From Actinomadura opuntiae (GTDB taxonomy: Bacteria; Actinomycetota; Actinomycetes; Streptosporangiales; Streptosporangiaceae), in NCBI RefSeq assembly GCF_030283205.1, contig NZ_JASNWF010000015.1, positions 186,001 to 250,000 on the forward strand: a stretch of 64,000 nt of DNA, in the 5' to 3' direction. Position 1 is the stretch's first letter. Each line of letters begins with the position of its first letter. Under the pieces are notes generated by a model that searched no databases, was not told the origin of the DNA, and saw only the letters and a list, made by a program, of their open reading frames with translations. A program made the translations under genes and the position numbers. Shown piece after piece: positions 54,611 to 63,884 of the stretch.

Positions 54611-54897
54611 TCTCAAGAGCTGGAGAGGTGACGCGCCGTCCTCATAGACGGTCTTCCAATTGCCGTACCGCTCGGGCAGATCCCGCCACGGCACACCGGT
54701 GGCCAACTTCCACAAAATCCCGTTCAGCACCGTGCGGTGATCAACCCACCGGCCGCCCTGGACGGGTTGCGCAGGCAACAGCGGCTCGATCCGCCGCCAC
54801 GCCGCATCGGTCAACTCATGCCGTCGCACCACGACACACCATCAACCCACACCCACCAGATCGTCCTCAGCACAACACCAAGATCTACCGGACAGGG
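54611..54897 (-). pseudogene. IS5-family element fragment (transposase N-terminus)
   Basis: The frame from 54832 reads VRRHELTDAAWRRIEPLLPA, LNGILWKLATGVPWRDLPER and YGNWKTVYEDG, then ends. The right boundary (CCAAGATCTACCGGACAGGGC at 54880-54897) matches the type of end seen near 40654. Confidence 0.75.
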
Positions 54898-55050
54898 CCT
54901 AGGAGCAGGATGGAGGCCGGCCTGGACGCATCGATCGGCACCGTCGGCGACGCCCTGGACAACGCCCTCATGGAGTCCCAGATCGGCCTGTTCAAAACAG
55001 AGCCCATCGAGCCTCCACCGAACCCGGCGCAGTGCACCCCAATGAATACC
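54898..55050 (+). pseudogene. IS3-family transposase fragment (OrfB C-terminal part)
   Basis: The frame encodes RMEAGLDASIGTVGDALDNA and LMESQIGLFKTE, the D-N-A-x-x-E core of the IS3 DDE domain (the catalytic Glu). Both ends are lost. Confidence 0.75.
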
Positions 55051-55124
55051 CCACCCAGAACGCGGCGCCATCCCAGTCTGTCCACTCAGCCAACCGGCCA
55101 GGATGATCCCAGCGGAGCGTTGCA

Positions 55125-55709
55125 TCACTCGGGAGCGGGCCATTCCTCGGCCAGGAGCGCGTATGAGAGACCGTCGAGCCATCCCCTGGTGCGGTGGAGT
55201 GAGTCTCTCACCGTGTGCTGTTCGCGGCGCATCCCGACCCGCTCCATCAGCCGCCATGAAGGTTCGTTGTCATAGAAACAGTCGGCGTGCAGGCGGCGCA
55301 GGCCAAGACTCCCGAAGGAGATGTCGATGAGGGCGCGTACCGCTTCGGTGGCGTAGCCCTTGCCGCCGTAGGAGGGATCCAACGTCCACCCCAGCTCTCC
55401 TTGGACGCTTTTCGCCTGGTCAGCGACCTCCTCCTGGGTCCAAGCGTCCTGGACCTGCAGCGTTAGATCGCCGATCACCCGGCCGTCCAGTTCGATGATG
55501 AGCAGGTCTGCCAGCCGCTCCTGGCGGAGAAAACGCTGACGGTAGTCGTCGTACGTCGTCGTGGCGACCCTGACCCATTCGTGAGTCTCCGGCAGCTGCT
55601 GGTAGGCCCAGGTCGCGTCCACGTCGTCGGGGGTAGCCCGGCGCAACAGCAGTCGGTCGGTGGAAATCGGCCAGTCCAGCGTGTCAAGAGGTTGGTGCAT
55701 GGGCTTCAT
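55125..55709 (-). CDS. GNAT-family N-acetyltransferase
   Basis: 194 residues, a complete GNAT fold: RLLLRRATPDDVDATWAYQQ (strand 1/helix 1), VIGDLTLQV, then the acetyl-CoA site GELGWTLDPSYGGKGYATEA (R/Q-x-x-G-x-G/A variant), LRRLHADCFYDNEPSWRLME and RVGMRREQHTVRD. The RimJ/RimL-like pattern suggests an N-terminal or small-molecule acetyltransferase. The start may be ATG 55700 rather than 55709. Confidence 0.88.
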   Translation of the reverse strand: MKPMHQPLDTLDWPISTDRLLLRRATPDDVDATWAYQQLPETHEWVRVATTTYDDYRQRFLRQERLADLLIIELDGRVIGDLTLQVQDAWTQEEVADQAKSVQGELGWTLDPSYGGKGYATEAVRALIDISFGSLGLRRLHADCFYDNEPSWRLMERVGMRREQHTVRDSLHRTRGWLDGLSYALLAEEWPAPE

Positions 55710-56085
55710 GCTGGCAGAGAGCCGTGGTCATACAAAGCGGATTACTGCGGGCGGCGAGGAGGTGATGGCGCCGCTGCTGCGCGCCGCGCTGTTCTACGTC
55801 ACCACCGCCAGCGGCGACCTGGCCGCTGCCCGAGCCGAACTGGCCGACCTGCACACCCATCTGCGCGCCCGCCCGCCGCTGGGCCACGGCGAAGGGAAAC
55901 AGGTACTTATGGACGTCGCCTGATCAATACTCACGGGCGCGAGGTGTTCGTCCGCCCGGAGGCCTCCCGTTTTGGTCGTTCGCGTCGCTAACGGAAGTCC
56001 CGGTGGCCTTGGCGGCTTCGGGCAGAGCAGCATCAGGTCTCCGAAGACCCGACAGATCGTCAGGGAGGCGGTTTACCCTCCGGTC
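55710..56085. other. Intergenic, no convincing gene
   Basis: A frame beginning near 55764 (APLLRAALFYVTTASGDLAA) has protein-like composition but a poor start context and ends at 55923. It is too weak to call. Confidence 0.3.
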
Positions 56086-57011
56086 ATGACCCCCGTCCAG
56101 GCAAACGACCCAATCCGAAGAAGGACAAGAGCGCGCGCCGGCGGCGCGGCTCCAAGCCCGGCACCTTCACCACCGGCTTCCTGGATCCCGGGCAGCGTGA
56201 TCGGCTGAATCGGTCGACGCTCCAGGCCAAAGACGCGCCACCAGAATCGTTGCTGGTGGTGCTGCTCACGGTGACCTGGGCCGACGCCCAGAGCGGCCAG
56301 AGCGCTCACCACTGCGTCGACTCCTGCCGCACCCTCGGATACGCGCTGGGGCACCTCGGCGTGGCCACCGAGCTGCGCGCCGCCGGGGTCGTCATGCACC
56401 ATCAGCGGACCGGGATGACGACCTCCTGCGCTCCGGTCATGCCGTCCTGGCGGAACCGCAACGAGCTCGATGGGCACTGCCTGCTGACCATCCCCGACCA
56501 GGGCCGGTACATCGATGCGACCATCGAGCAGTTCCCCGGCATGTCGCAGCTCCGCGCGGGTCCGGCGGTCGGCCGGTTCGGAGCCCTCCCGGACCCGACC
56601 ACCGGCGAGATCAGCGACGTAGGAGACTTGATGGGACGGCCACCCGCCGGCACCAGCATCGCGCTGCCGCGCGGCGACCGGGTCCTGGTCTACACCCTCA
56701 GCCCTGATGCCGGGTCCAAGGTCATCACCGAGCACCCGACCGTGACGACATTCGCCGCGTAGCACCGCCGGGCCGCGCTGAACCTGCTGGCCGTCACGCT
56801 GAGCGCGCTGAGCGACCACGAGAGCGGGCTCGGGAAGAAGCTCCGCGCGATTCCGCTGCCGCGTCTGCAGGCACTCCTGGACGCCATCGACGGCATGCCC
56901 ACGACCCGCGCCGACAACCAGGACGTGCTCTTCACGCTCGGCGGCCGGACGCTGCGCCTGGAAGAGGTCCCACTCCCGGACGACCTCCCGCCCGCCGCCA
57001 CCCCGAACTGA
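56086..57011 (+). pseudogene. Unrecognised gene, about 305 aa, with a C-run indel and an in-frame amber
   Basis: From ATG 56086 one extra C in the run CCCCC would give MTPRPGKRPNPKKDKSARRR; the existing frame carries this only after a shift. The main frame reads LLVVLLTVTWADAQSGQSAH, GHCLLTIPDQGRYIDATIEQ and SIALPRGDRVLVYTLSPD, then a TAG at 56760-56762, and continues in the same frame as HRRAALNLLAVTLSALSDHE and IPLPRLQALLDAIDGMPTTR to TGA 57009-57011. The continuity shows one ancestral gene. Uncharacterised actinobacterial proteins with this layout exist; the function is unknown. Confidence 0.65.
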
Positions 57012-57025
57012 TCATGAGAGAGTTC

Positions 57026-57649
57026 ATGAATCGGCTGCTGCGCAGCCTGGACGGAGAGCGGCCGCGCTTCGGATACGGCCGCTACGGCCGCCCGCTGTGG
57101 GACGAACGATGCCGTGACGCCGAACGCATCCGCCGCGCGCTACGCAAGGCCAAGATCCGCGAGTTCGGCGAGGACGGTGGCTTCTCCGTCGAGCAGCCTG
57201 CTGAAGACGGTGGCCCCTACACCGTCGCCGCCGCACTCGATGATGACGAGGACCTGGAGGCGGTGATGGCCGACTACAGGCGTGCGCTCGCCGCTCAAGG
57301 ATGGCGGATCGGGCCCGACACCGGCCCAGACCCCCCAACCGCAGATCCTGGAAGTCTGGATCACCCCGGGCTGACCGGACCTGCCGGAACGAGAACGGAG
57401 CGGGTCCGGTCCCTGGCCGGATCCGCCGCGGATCGCCGGCGGACCGGGTCCCGTTGTGCTGGTCCCATGACAACCTTCATCGCGCAGATCGTCGTGCCGT
57501 TGGTGGTCGCCGCACTCAACGCCGCAGTGGGCTTGCGAGTCGCCCACGCCAGCTTGCCCCGGCCGCGCCGGTGCCCGCCCCTCGGCGATCACGCAGGTCG
57601 CCGAAGAGAACGGCCTCGCCCTTGGCTGCTCCCCGGCCGCCGTGGGTAG
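57026..57649 (+). CDS. Hypothetical protein; C-terminal part doubtful
   Basis: The first 110 residues (MNRLLRSLDGERPRFGYGRY..., DEDLEAVMADYRRALAAQGW) look genuine: charged, helical, no membrane segment. Beyond about residue 115 the composition becomes Pro/Arg-rich and resembles out-of-frame sequence, so the real stop may have been lost to an indel. ATG 57026 has GAGAG upstream; 57014 is the alternative. No domain was recognised. Confidence 0.5.
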   Translation: MNRLLRSLDGERPRFGYGRYGRPLWDERCRDAERIRRALRKAKIREFGEDGGFSVEQPAEDGGPYTVAAALDDDEDLEAVMADYRRALAAQGWRIGPDTGPDPPTADPGSLDHPGLTGPAGTRTERVRSLAGSAADRRRTGSRCAGPMTTFIAQIVVPLVVAALNAAVGLRVAHASLPRPRRCPPLGDHAGRRRERPRPWLLPGRRG

Positions 57650-58855
57650 GTGGCTCAATGGAGCGATCCCGCTGCCGCAGAGCATCGCCGTCGCAGTCGC
57701 AGCGTTCGCGTGGCTGCTGGACCGCCCCGGCCCGTCCGCCGCCGACCTGGGCTGGCCGACAACGCCGGCCGTCATGCCCGACGACCCTGGCGCGGGGACC
57801 CCGTCGCCTGGCTCACCCGACTAGGACACGACGACATGCTCCACCGCCGCACCACGCTCACCCTCGGCCTGTACGCTCTGGCCGAGGCCGCCCTTCCCCG
57901 CCCCGCCCACGCCATCACCTCGCGAACCGGCCCATCCCGCCGCGGCGGCGCCGGCGACGTCGGCCGCATCCGTGAGACGACCGCGGCGTTCGGACGGCTG
58001 GACGACCTGTACGGCGGCGGGCACGCCCGAGGCGCCGTCGCCGCCTACCTGGCCGGCGACGTCGCGCCGCTACTGCGCGGAACCACCGGCCGAGCCCGCC
58101 CCGCCCTGTTCACCGCCGCCGCCCAACTGGCCTACCTCGCCGGCTGGATGAGCGCGGACATGATGCGCCCCGGCCTGGCGCAGCGCTACTACATCATGGC
58201 GGTCCGCCTGGCCGACGAGGCCGGCGACGACCTGATGCGCTCGACGGCGCTACGCAGCCTGGCGGTCCAGGCGGTCGAACTCGGCCATCACCGCGTCGGC
58301 CGCGACCTCGCCGACGCGGCCGCCGACGGCATCCGCACCAGATCACCCGCTCGAACCAGAGCATGGATCACCGGCATGTGCGCCGAGGCCGCCGCCGCCA
58401 CCCACGACCAACGCCGCGCGCACACGCTCCTGCGGACCGCCGAAACCGAGTTGGAACACGCCGACTCCCGCCCCGACAACGCCGTGACCGCCAACTACCG
58501 CCGCGAATCGTTCGCCCATCAGGTCGGGTTGACCCTGACCCACCTCGGGGACCTCAGCGGCGCCGAGGAACACTTCGCCGCCTCCCTCCATTCCCGCCGG
58601 CCGGTCGAACGGCGGACCCGCGCCCTGATCGGTGCCCGGCTGGCGCTGACGCAACTGAACCGGCAACACCCGGACGTCGCGGCACGGACCGTGCTGAACC
58701 TGCGCGACGACCTGTCGGGCGTAGAGTCCAAACGCGTCCACCAGACCCTGTCGAAGATCTGCACCACATGGCGCAACGCCACAACCGACGACCCGATCGG
58801 CGAAGCCGACCGGCTGCTGGCGACCCTCGCCGGAACCGGCGGACCCGGCCGATAG
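57560..58855 (+). pseudogene. XRE-HTH/TPR regulator, frameshifted
   Basis: The HTH part is in one frame (AITQVAEENGLALGCSPAAV, GRWLNGAIPLPQSIAVAVAA). About 57780 the frame must shift, because the next frame continues with WRGDPVAWLTRLGHDDMLHR, FGRLDDLYGGGHARGAVAAY, and a helical TPR-like domain (ALRSLAVQAVELGHHRVGRD, LTLTHLGDLSGAEEHFAASL) to the TAG at 58853. It matches the actinobacterial XRE-plus-TPR regulators of secondary metabolism or development. The ATG at 57836 could still start a TPR-only product. Confidence 0.7.
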
Positions 58856-59087
58856 GGCCCGCGTTGCCGGGTGGCACCCCCGCCGTAGACTCCGTGCCGA
58901 AGCAGGCGACCCTTCCCCGTCGCGATCGCAGATTGGACGGGGAGAGCCATGCGCATCTGGGTGGAGTTGCCCCCTAGTGGAGTAGGTGCAGGTTCCCCCA
59001 CCTCTTATCCCACAGGCAGCCGTCCATCTAACGACCTCGTGCATGGTTGTGGTGGTGGCCGGGTTCCTGATCGTTGATCATGGTCGG
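58856..59087. other. Intergenic, left flank of an IS element
   Basis: No gene is supported. The left end of the IS5-type element at 59088-59977 lies in here, but no inverted repeat partner could be found because its right end is cut off. Confidence 0.35.
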
Positions 59088-59977
59088 ATGGTCCGGTCGG
59101 TGGCTCGTGCGGTGGTTGTGGGGAATCGTCGGATCACCGGTCTGTCGCCGACAGTGATCGCCGAGTTGGTGGCGGAGGTCGGGCCCGTGTGGCAGGAGCG
59201 GCACCAAGCGGTGCTGGCCGCTCGTCCGCGGAGGCGCGCAGTGGGTGCTGGCGCGAAGTACAAGCTGCTGTTCGTGGACCGGCTGCTGGCCACGCTGATC
59301 CATCTGCGGCACGGGGTGACCCACGATGTGCTGGGCTGCTGGTTCGGCGTCAGCCGATCCACCATCACCCGAGCCATCGCCGAGGTCCGGCCGCTGCTGG
59401 CCGACCGTGGCTGCACGGTCGAGCCGGGAATCTGGTTGCGCACGCTGGCCGAGGTGATCGAGTACCTGGGCGCCAGCGGGCAAACCGCGATCATCGATGC
59501 CACCGAGGTCAGGGTCCGCCGACCGGCGGCCAAACGGCCGGACCGCAACGTGTTCGTCTCCGGCAAGAACAAGCAGAACGCAATCAAAGCCATGGTGGTC
59601 ACCGACGCCGGTGGTCACCTGCTGTTCTGTGGACAAGCCGAGCCCGGAAGTTGCGCCGACATCACCCAGGCCCGCCGGTCGGGACTGGTCGAGCTACTGG
59701 CCACCGGTCCGCCAGTGCAGATCCTGGCCGACGCCGGCTACCAGGGCCTGGGCGCCGAGACCGCCGGTCAGGTAGTGACACCGCCGCACCGCAAATTCCG
59801 CAAGAACGCCCCGGCCTGGTACGAAGAGCTCCACGCCGCCCAGCGCCACGCCCATTCCGTCCGCCGTAACCGGGTCGAACACGGCATCGCCCACCTGAAG
59901 AACTGGCGCTCTCTCGCCCGCCATCACGGCCGCCGCGAACACCTCGCCGACATAGCCAGAGCCGCTGCAGCACTGAG
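59088..59977 (+). pseudogene. IS5-family transposase (HTH_Tnp_4/DDE_Tnp_4), 3' end interrupted
   Basis: The frame has the HTH (RHGVTHDVLGCWFGVSRSTI), the DDE core AIIDATEVRVRRPA (first D), ILADAGYQGLGAE (second D) and RRNRVEHGIAHLKNWRSLAR (E). All catalytic residues are present, but the last codons are replaced near 59977 by the end of another IS (CCCTTTTCAGCG). Without a stop of its own, the product would run on into foreign sequence. Confidence 0.88.
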
Positions 59978-60510
59978 CCCTTTTCAGCGTGATGCGGTCT
60001 CGCGGAGTTGCAGGGTGTGGATGGCTTTGGCGAGGTGGCCGGCGCGGTGGGGGCAGCAGCGCAGCTTCCGCAGGATTCGCCAGGACTTGAGTTGGGCGTT
60101 CGCGCGTTCGCCCGGTCCTCGGAGCTTGGCGTGTGCGCGGTTGGCGTCCTTTTGCGGCTCGGGCTTGTCGCGTCCCTTGTAGGGCGTGAGGACGTGTGGG
60201 CCGGCGCCCTGGTACGCCTTGTCAGCCAGTACGAGCAGGCCGGTGGCGGCCAGTGCCCGGATGACGCCCCAGATCCGGGCCGCTGTCAGGTCGTGGACCG
60301 AGCCGCGCAGCGGTCCCGACACCCATAGCAGTGTCCCGTCCGGTGCGGCGATGACCTGGAGGTTCATGCCGTGCAGGCGATGCTTTCCCGAGTAGTAGGG
60401 CCGGTCGGCGGCGACCCGGTCGATTGAGATCAAGGTGCCGTCCAGCACCAGGTAGGGCAGCCCGGCTTTGACCGCTTTGGCCAGCGCCGCGCCGAGTTTG
60501 GGTGCGGTTC
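59978..60510 (-). pseudogene. IS5-family element, interrupted at its 5' side
   Basis: A relative of the element at 13512-14426: the transposase from 60448 reads LDGTLISIDRVAADRPYYSG, HRLHGMNLQVIAAPDGT, VLADKAYQGAG and GPGERANAQLKSWRILRKLR, ending at 59984. Upstream the frame continues as KLGAALAKAVKAGLPYLV to about 60505, where the ISKra4 end cuts it. The left terminal repeat near 59978 matches the CCCTTTTTCA type. Confidence 0.85.
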
Positions 60511-60530
60511 CTTTTCAGGGACTGAAGTGA

Positions 60531-62015
60531 TCAAGCGGTGAGGTTGTACTCGTCCTGGTAGCGGGCGTGGTGAACGCGCTGGTGTTCTTGCTTGAGGTGG
60601 AAGCGCCAGTAGTCCGGGAAGGTCCCGTTGGCGACCACCGTGCGGAGTTTCAGGACCGCTTCTGCTCCGGCCAGGCCCCAGCGGGCGCCGGAGATGTCGA
60701 GCCGGTCGGCCACGATGTGGCGGACGGCGCCCTCGATGACGCCGGTGGCGATCGGCCACCCGGCCCGCAGGGCCTGGTCGTAGCGCAGGAACGCGGCATG
60801 GCCGGCCAGGTAGCGGACGCAGGCGTCGATCTTGTGGCGGTGGTGCTCGCCGAGGGCGGCGGCCTGGGCGTTCAGGGCGGTGGTGACCTGGTCGGTGTTG
60901 CCGGCCAGCAGGGCCGTCGCGTGGGCGTGGACCCAGTCCTCGGCAGCGGGGTCGCCGGGGTGGTGCAGGTCCCAGGCCGCGGCCCAGAGCTTCTCGATCA
61001 CGTGCACGAAGTCGATGACGATGTGGACGGTGACGCGGCGGCGGGCGGCCTCGGCCCGGATGAGATCGAGCTGGTGGCGGGCGCCGTCGACCAGCACGAC
61101 CCAGGTCCGGGCGTGGGCGGGGTCGCGGGCCTGGGCCTGGTCGAAGACCCGGGTGATCACCTCGCCGGGCTCGGCGATCACCGACCCGCACAGCCATTTC
61201 CCGGTCGCGTGCGGCCCCGGACGGACGGTCCGGTCGCCGTGGCGGCCGCCGGGCACGGCGATCACATCGTGCGGACGGCGGGGCGCGGGCTCGGCGTCAT
61301 AGACCGCGCCGAGGGCGGCCATCCGTTTGCGGGCGGGTTTCTCCCCGGCGGCCAGGCGGGTGCGGAGGGTGCGGGAGTGCCGTGCGGCCGCCTGGGCGGT
61401 CGCCGGCCGCAACGCCTCGGGCCGCATCACCACGCCCTTCTGGTCGGTGCTGAGGACCAGCAGTTCGTCGGCGGTCCTGGGCACCGGCCTCACCGAGGCG
61501 TCGAAGGCGTCGATGTCGGCCGCCGCCCGCCGCACCAGCTGCAGGAGCGCTCGTTTGCCGACCACGTCCCCGCAGCGCGCGGTGATCGAGGCGCGGGCGT
61601 CGTCGAACGAGCCGCGCACCGCCTCCACAGCGGCCAGGCGGGCCAGTCCGTGGCTGTGCCGCCCGGCCAGCGACAGCTGCTCATCGGCCGGATACAGGTT
61701 GCAGGCTCCCGGGGCGCGCCAGGCGCAGCGGGAGACGGCCACCGTGCCGAACACCGTGGCCAGCAGCCGGTGATGCCCGCTCTCCAGCCGGTGCCGCCGG
61801 ACACCGTCGGCACCGACCGTCCCGGCCCCGGCGGCGCGGGCACGTTCGGCGGCCCGCCGTTCGCCGGCGGCGCGCAGGTCCAGGTGGGCCTGCAGCATCT
61901 GCCGCAGCAGCTCACGTCCCCGCTGCTCGAGCAGTTCCTCCAGCCGATCGTGCGGCCAGGACGCCGCCTGCGGGCCGGTGAGCTGTCCGAGCGCCGGGTA
62001 GCCCCGGATGATCAC
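60531..62015 (-). CDS. ISKra4-family transposase, 3' exon after a group II intron
   Basis: 494 residues as read. Features are AACNLYPADEQLSLA-like Zn/structural region, the DDE core (LLVLSTDQKGVVMRPEAL with the first D; VVLVDGARHQLDLIRAEAAR with the second; GVIEGAVRHIVADRLDISGA with the E) and ARWGLAGAEAVLKLRTVV. The ORF begins at GTG 62015, only about 20 bases after group II intron domain V/VI, so the true start and 5' exon lie beyond the window edge. Splicing of the intron would restore the full transposase. Confidence 0.85.
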   Translation of the reverse strand: MIIRGYPALGQLTGPQAASWPHDRLEELLEQRGRELLRQMLQAHLDLRAAGERRAAERARAAGAGTVGADGVRRHRLESGHHRLLATVFGTVAVSRCAWRAPGACNLYPADEQLSLAGRHSHGLARLAAVEAVRGSFDDARASITARCGDVVGKRALLQLVRRAAADIDAFDASVRPVPRTADELLVLSTDQKGVVMRPEALRPATAQAAARHSRTLRTRLAAGEKPARKRMAALGAVYDAEPAPRRPHDVIAVPGGRHGDRTVRPGPHATGKWLCGSVIAEPGEVITRVFDQAQARDPAHARTWVVLVDGARHQLDLIRAEAARRRVTVHIVIDFVHVIEKLWAAAWDLHHPGDPAAEDWVHAHATALLAGNTDQVTTALNAQAAALGEHHRHKIDACVRYLAGHAAFLRYDQALRAGWPIATGVIEGAVRHIVADRLDISGARWGLAGAEAVLKLRTVVANGTFPDYWRFHLKQEHQRVHHARYQDEYNLTA

Positions 62016-62032
62016 TCATCCGAGGCCCCCTC

Positions 62033-62068
62033 AGAACCGTGCGTGCCACTCATCGCGGCACACGGCTC
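62033..62068 (-). ncRNA. Group II intron domain V
   Basis: On the minus strand, GAGCCGTGTGCC, a loop, then GGCACGCACGGTTCT: the 34-36-nt stem-loop with the conserved A/G-GCCG triad side and GNAA-type loop region that forms the ribozyme core. The maturase stop codon overlaps its first bases. Confidence 0.9.
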
Positions 62069-63884
62069 AAGCAGATCGCGAGGGCGATCGGGGTTGCTGC
62101 GCTGGGTTCTCTCTGCGGATGCGGGCGTGGAGCCCGCGTTGGCAGGAGCTGTGCACCAGGCGTGTTCGTTTATCGCCGGGTGGGCCGGGTCTCCGGTGGT
62201 GGGTGAGGTAGCTGGCGGCTATCGCCCTCCGGGTGACCTGCTGCCACCATCGTTCCCAGTCACGGGGGGATTGCGGTGGCTGCTCGGCGGTCAGCAGGTG
62301 TTGTCCGCAGAGTGGGCACCGGCCGTCCTGCTTGGTGAGCAGGCGAAGCGTGTACTCATCCAGCGGGGGTTTCACTCGTTGCCGCCGTTTGGCCCAGTAG
62401 TCGGCCAGGGCGGGGTCGTCGGGGGACGCCGCGCCTTTGACCATGACGTGCCGGACGATCCCGGTCCAAGAGAACTTGTCCAGGTAGGTGCCGCTGTCGC
62501 GGTCACCGAATACCCAGTGGTCGTCTCGGAACGGGTTGAACTTGCCGTAGTAGCAATCGGTGACCCATCGGCGACCATGGTCGCCGTGGCGGTGTCTGGC
62601 CCACTTGTAGGTGAGTGTCCACACGTGGAAATCCAGGTTGGCGAACACCCCGGATGACACCACGCCCCGGTAGTAAGCCGCCCATCCCCGAATGATCGGA
62701 GACAGCGTCCTGACGACCGCCGCCGCGTTCGCGCCACGCAGGCGGCGCATTTCGACGGCGAGTCTTTCCCGGAGCCGCCCAATTGCCGATCGGCTTGGCT
62801 TGATCAGCAGCTTGGAACGGTAGCGGCGAACGTTGAAACCCAGAAAATCAAAACCGTCTTCGAGGTGCACGATCTGCGTCTTATCCTCGTTGAAAGCCAG
62901 CCCTCTGGGTGCCAGCCACTCCGCCAGCCGTGCCTTGACCCGCCGTGCCTGCTCCTGGCTGTGGCAGAGCACGGTCGCATCGTCGGCGTATCTGATCAGG
63001 ATCGGGGAGCCCTGCTTCACCTCCCCAGCACGGATGCCGGAGGTGATCCGCTGGACCCCGGCCGCACCCTCCATCCCGTGCAACGCGACATTCAGCAGCA
63101 GAGGGCTGATCACACCGCCTTGAGGAGTTCCCTCCTCGGTCGGCGCGAACCCCCTGCCCGGCTCGAATAGTCCCGCCTTCAGCCACCCCCGAATCATCCC
63201 CCGAGCGGGGAAGTCACCGAGAGCCGACAGCAGCCGGTCGTGATCGATCCGGTCGAACGCCGCGGCCAAGTCCGCGTCCAGCGCCCAGACTCGCTTGGCC
63301 CGAGGGCCCTTGCACGCCTGATAGACAGCGCCGATCGCGTCTTGACAACTGCGGCCCGGCCGAAACCCATACGACCGGGACTCGAACCGGGCCTCCCACT
63401 CCGGCTCCAACGCATTCCGGACCCGTGCCTGATGACACCGGTCCATGATCACGGGAATGCCGAGCGGCCTCAGCTTCGCACGGTCGGAAGCCTTTGGTAT
63501 GTACACACGCTTGACCGCCATCGGCCGCCAGGACCCATGCGTGGCCAGGACCTGCCCGGCCACCCGCGCCCTGGCCGCAGAGGTCAACGCGACCTCTCCG
63601 TCAACCCCGGCGGTCTTGCGCCCAGCATTGCGCTGCGTCACCTGGCGGACCGCGACCAGCGCGTTCGCCCTGCTGCGCAGCATCAGCTTCTGCAGATTCC
63701 TGACCTTGCGCCAGTCCTCTTCCCGAGTCGCCTTGAAGATCCGCTGCCGCAGACGCCGTACCTCCCGATCGCACATATCCCAGTCGATCGAATCCCACTC
63801 GACCACTTCCGGGTCTGCGCGCGAAAAGTCCTCAGGTCCGTTCACCTTGCGGTGCCCAACTTGCCCTTCAGTTTCAGCGTTCAC
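62067..63884 (-). CDS. ltrA: Group II intron reverse transcriptase/maturase (LtrA-like)
   Basis: About 605 residues from GTG 63884 (or GTG 63845). RT blocks are intact: KRVYIPKASDRAKLRPLGIP, VWALDADLAAAFDRIDHDRL, GTPQGGVISPLLLNVALHGM and LIRYADDATVLCHSQEQARR (Y-A-D-D). The maturase X domain follows (LSPIIRGWAAYYRGVVSSGV), then an HNH endonuclease (CPLCGQHLL and YLTHHRRPGPPGD). It splices the intron and drives retrohoming by target-primed reverse transcription. The N-terminus is inside the window, but upstream domains of the intron are not. Confidence 0.93.
   Translation of the reverse strand: MNAETEGQVGHRKVNGPEDFSRADPEVVEWDSIDWDMCDREVRRLRQRIFKATREEDWRKVRNLQKLMLRSRANALVAVRQVTQRNAGRKTAGVDGEVALTSAARARVAGQVLATHGSWRPMAVKRVYIPKASDRAKLRPLGIPVIMDRCHQARVRNALEPEWEARFESRSYGFRPGRSCQDAIGAVYQACKGPRAKRVWALDADLAAAFDRIDHDRLLSALGDFPARGMIRGWLKAGLFEPGRGFAPTEEGTPQGGVISPLLLNVALHGMEGAAGVQRITSGIRAGEVKQGSPILIRYADDATVLCHSQEQARRVKARLAEWLAPRGLAFNEDKTQIVHLEDGFDFLGFNVRRYRSKLLIKPSRSAIGRLRERLAVEMRRLRGANAAAVVRTLSPIIRGWAAYYRGVVSSGVFANLDFHVWTLTYKWARHRHGDHGRRWVTDCYYGKFNPFRDDHWVFGDRDSGTYLDKFSWTGIVRHVMVKGAASPDDPALADYWAKRRQRVKPPLDEYTLRLLTKQDGRCPLCGQHLLTAEQPPQSPRDWERWWQQVTRRAIAASYLTHHRRPGPPGDKRTRLVHSSCQRGLHARIRRENPAQQPRSPSRSA

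Noticed and set aside
60567..62657. Long plus-strand frame of about 696 residues over the ISKra4 gene
   Set aside because: Shadow of the transposase frame; low-complexity Gly/Val/Pro content and no motif.
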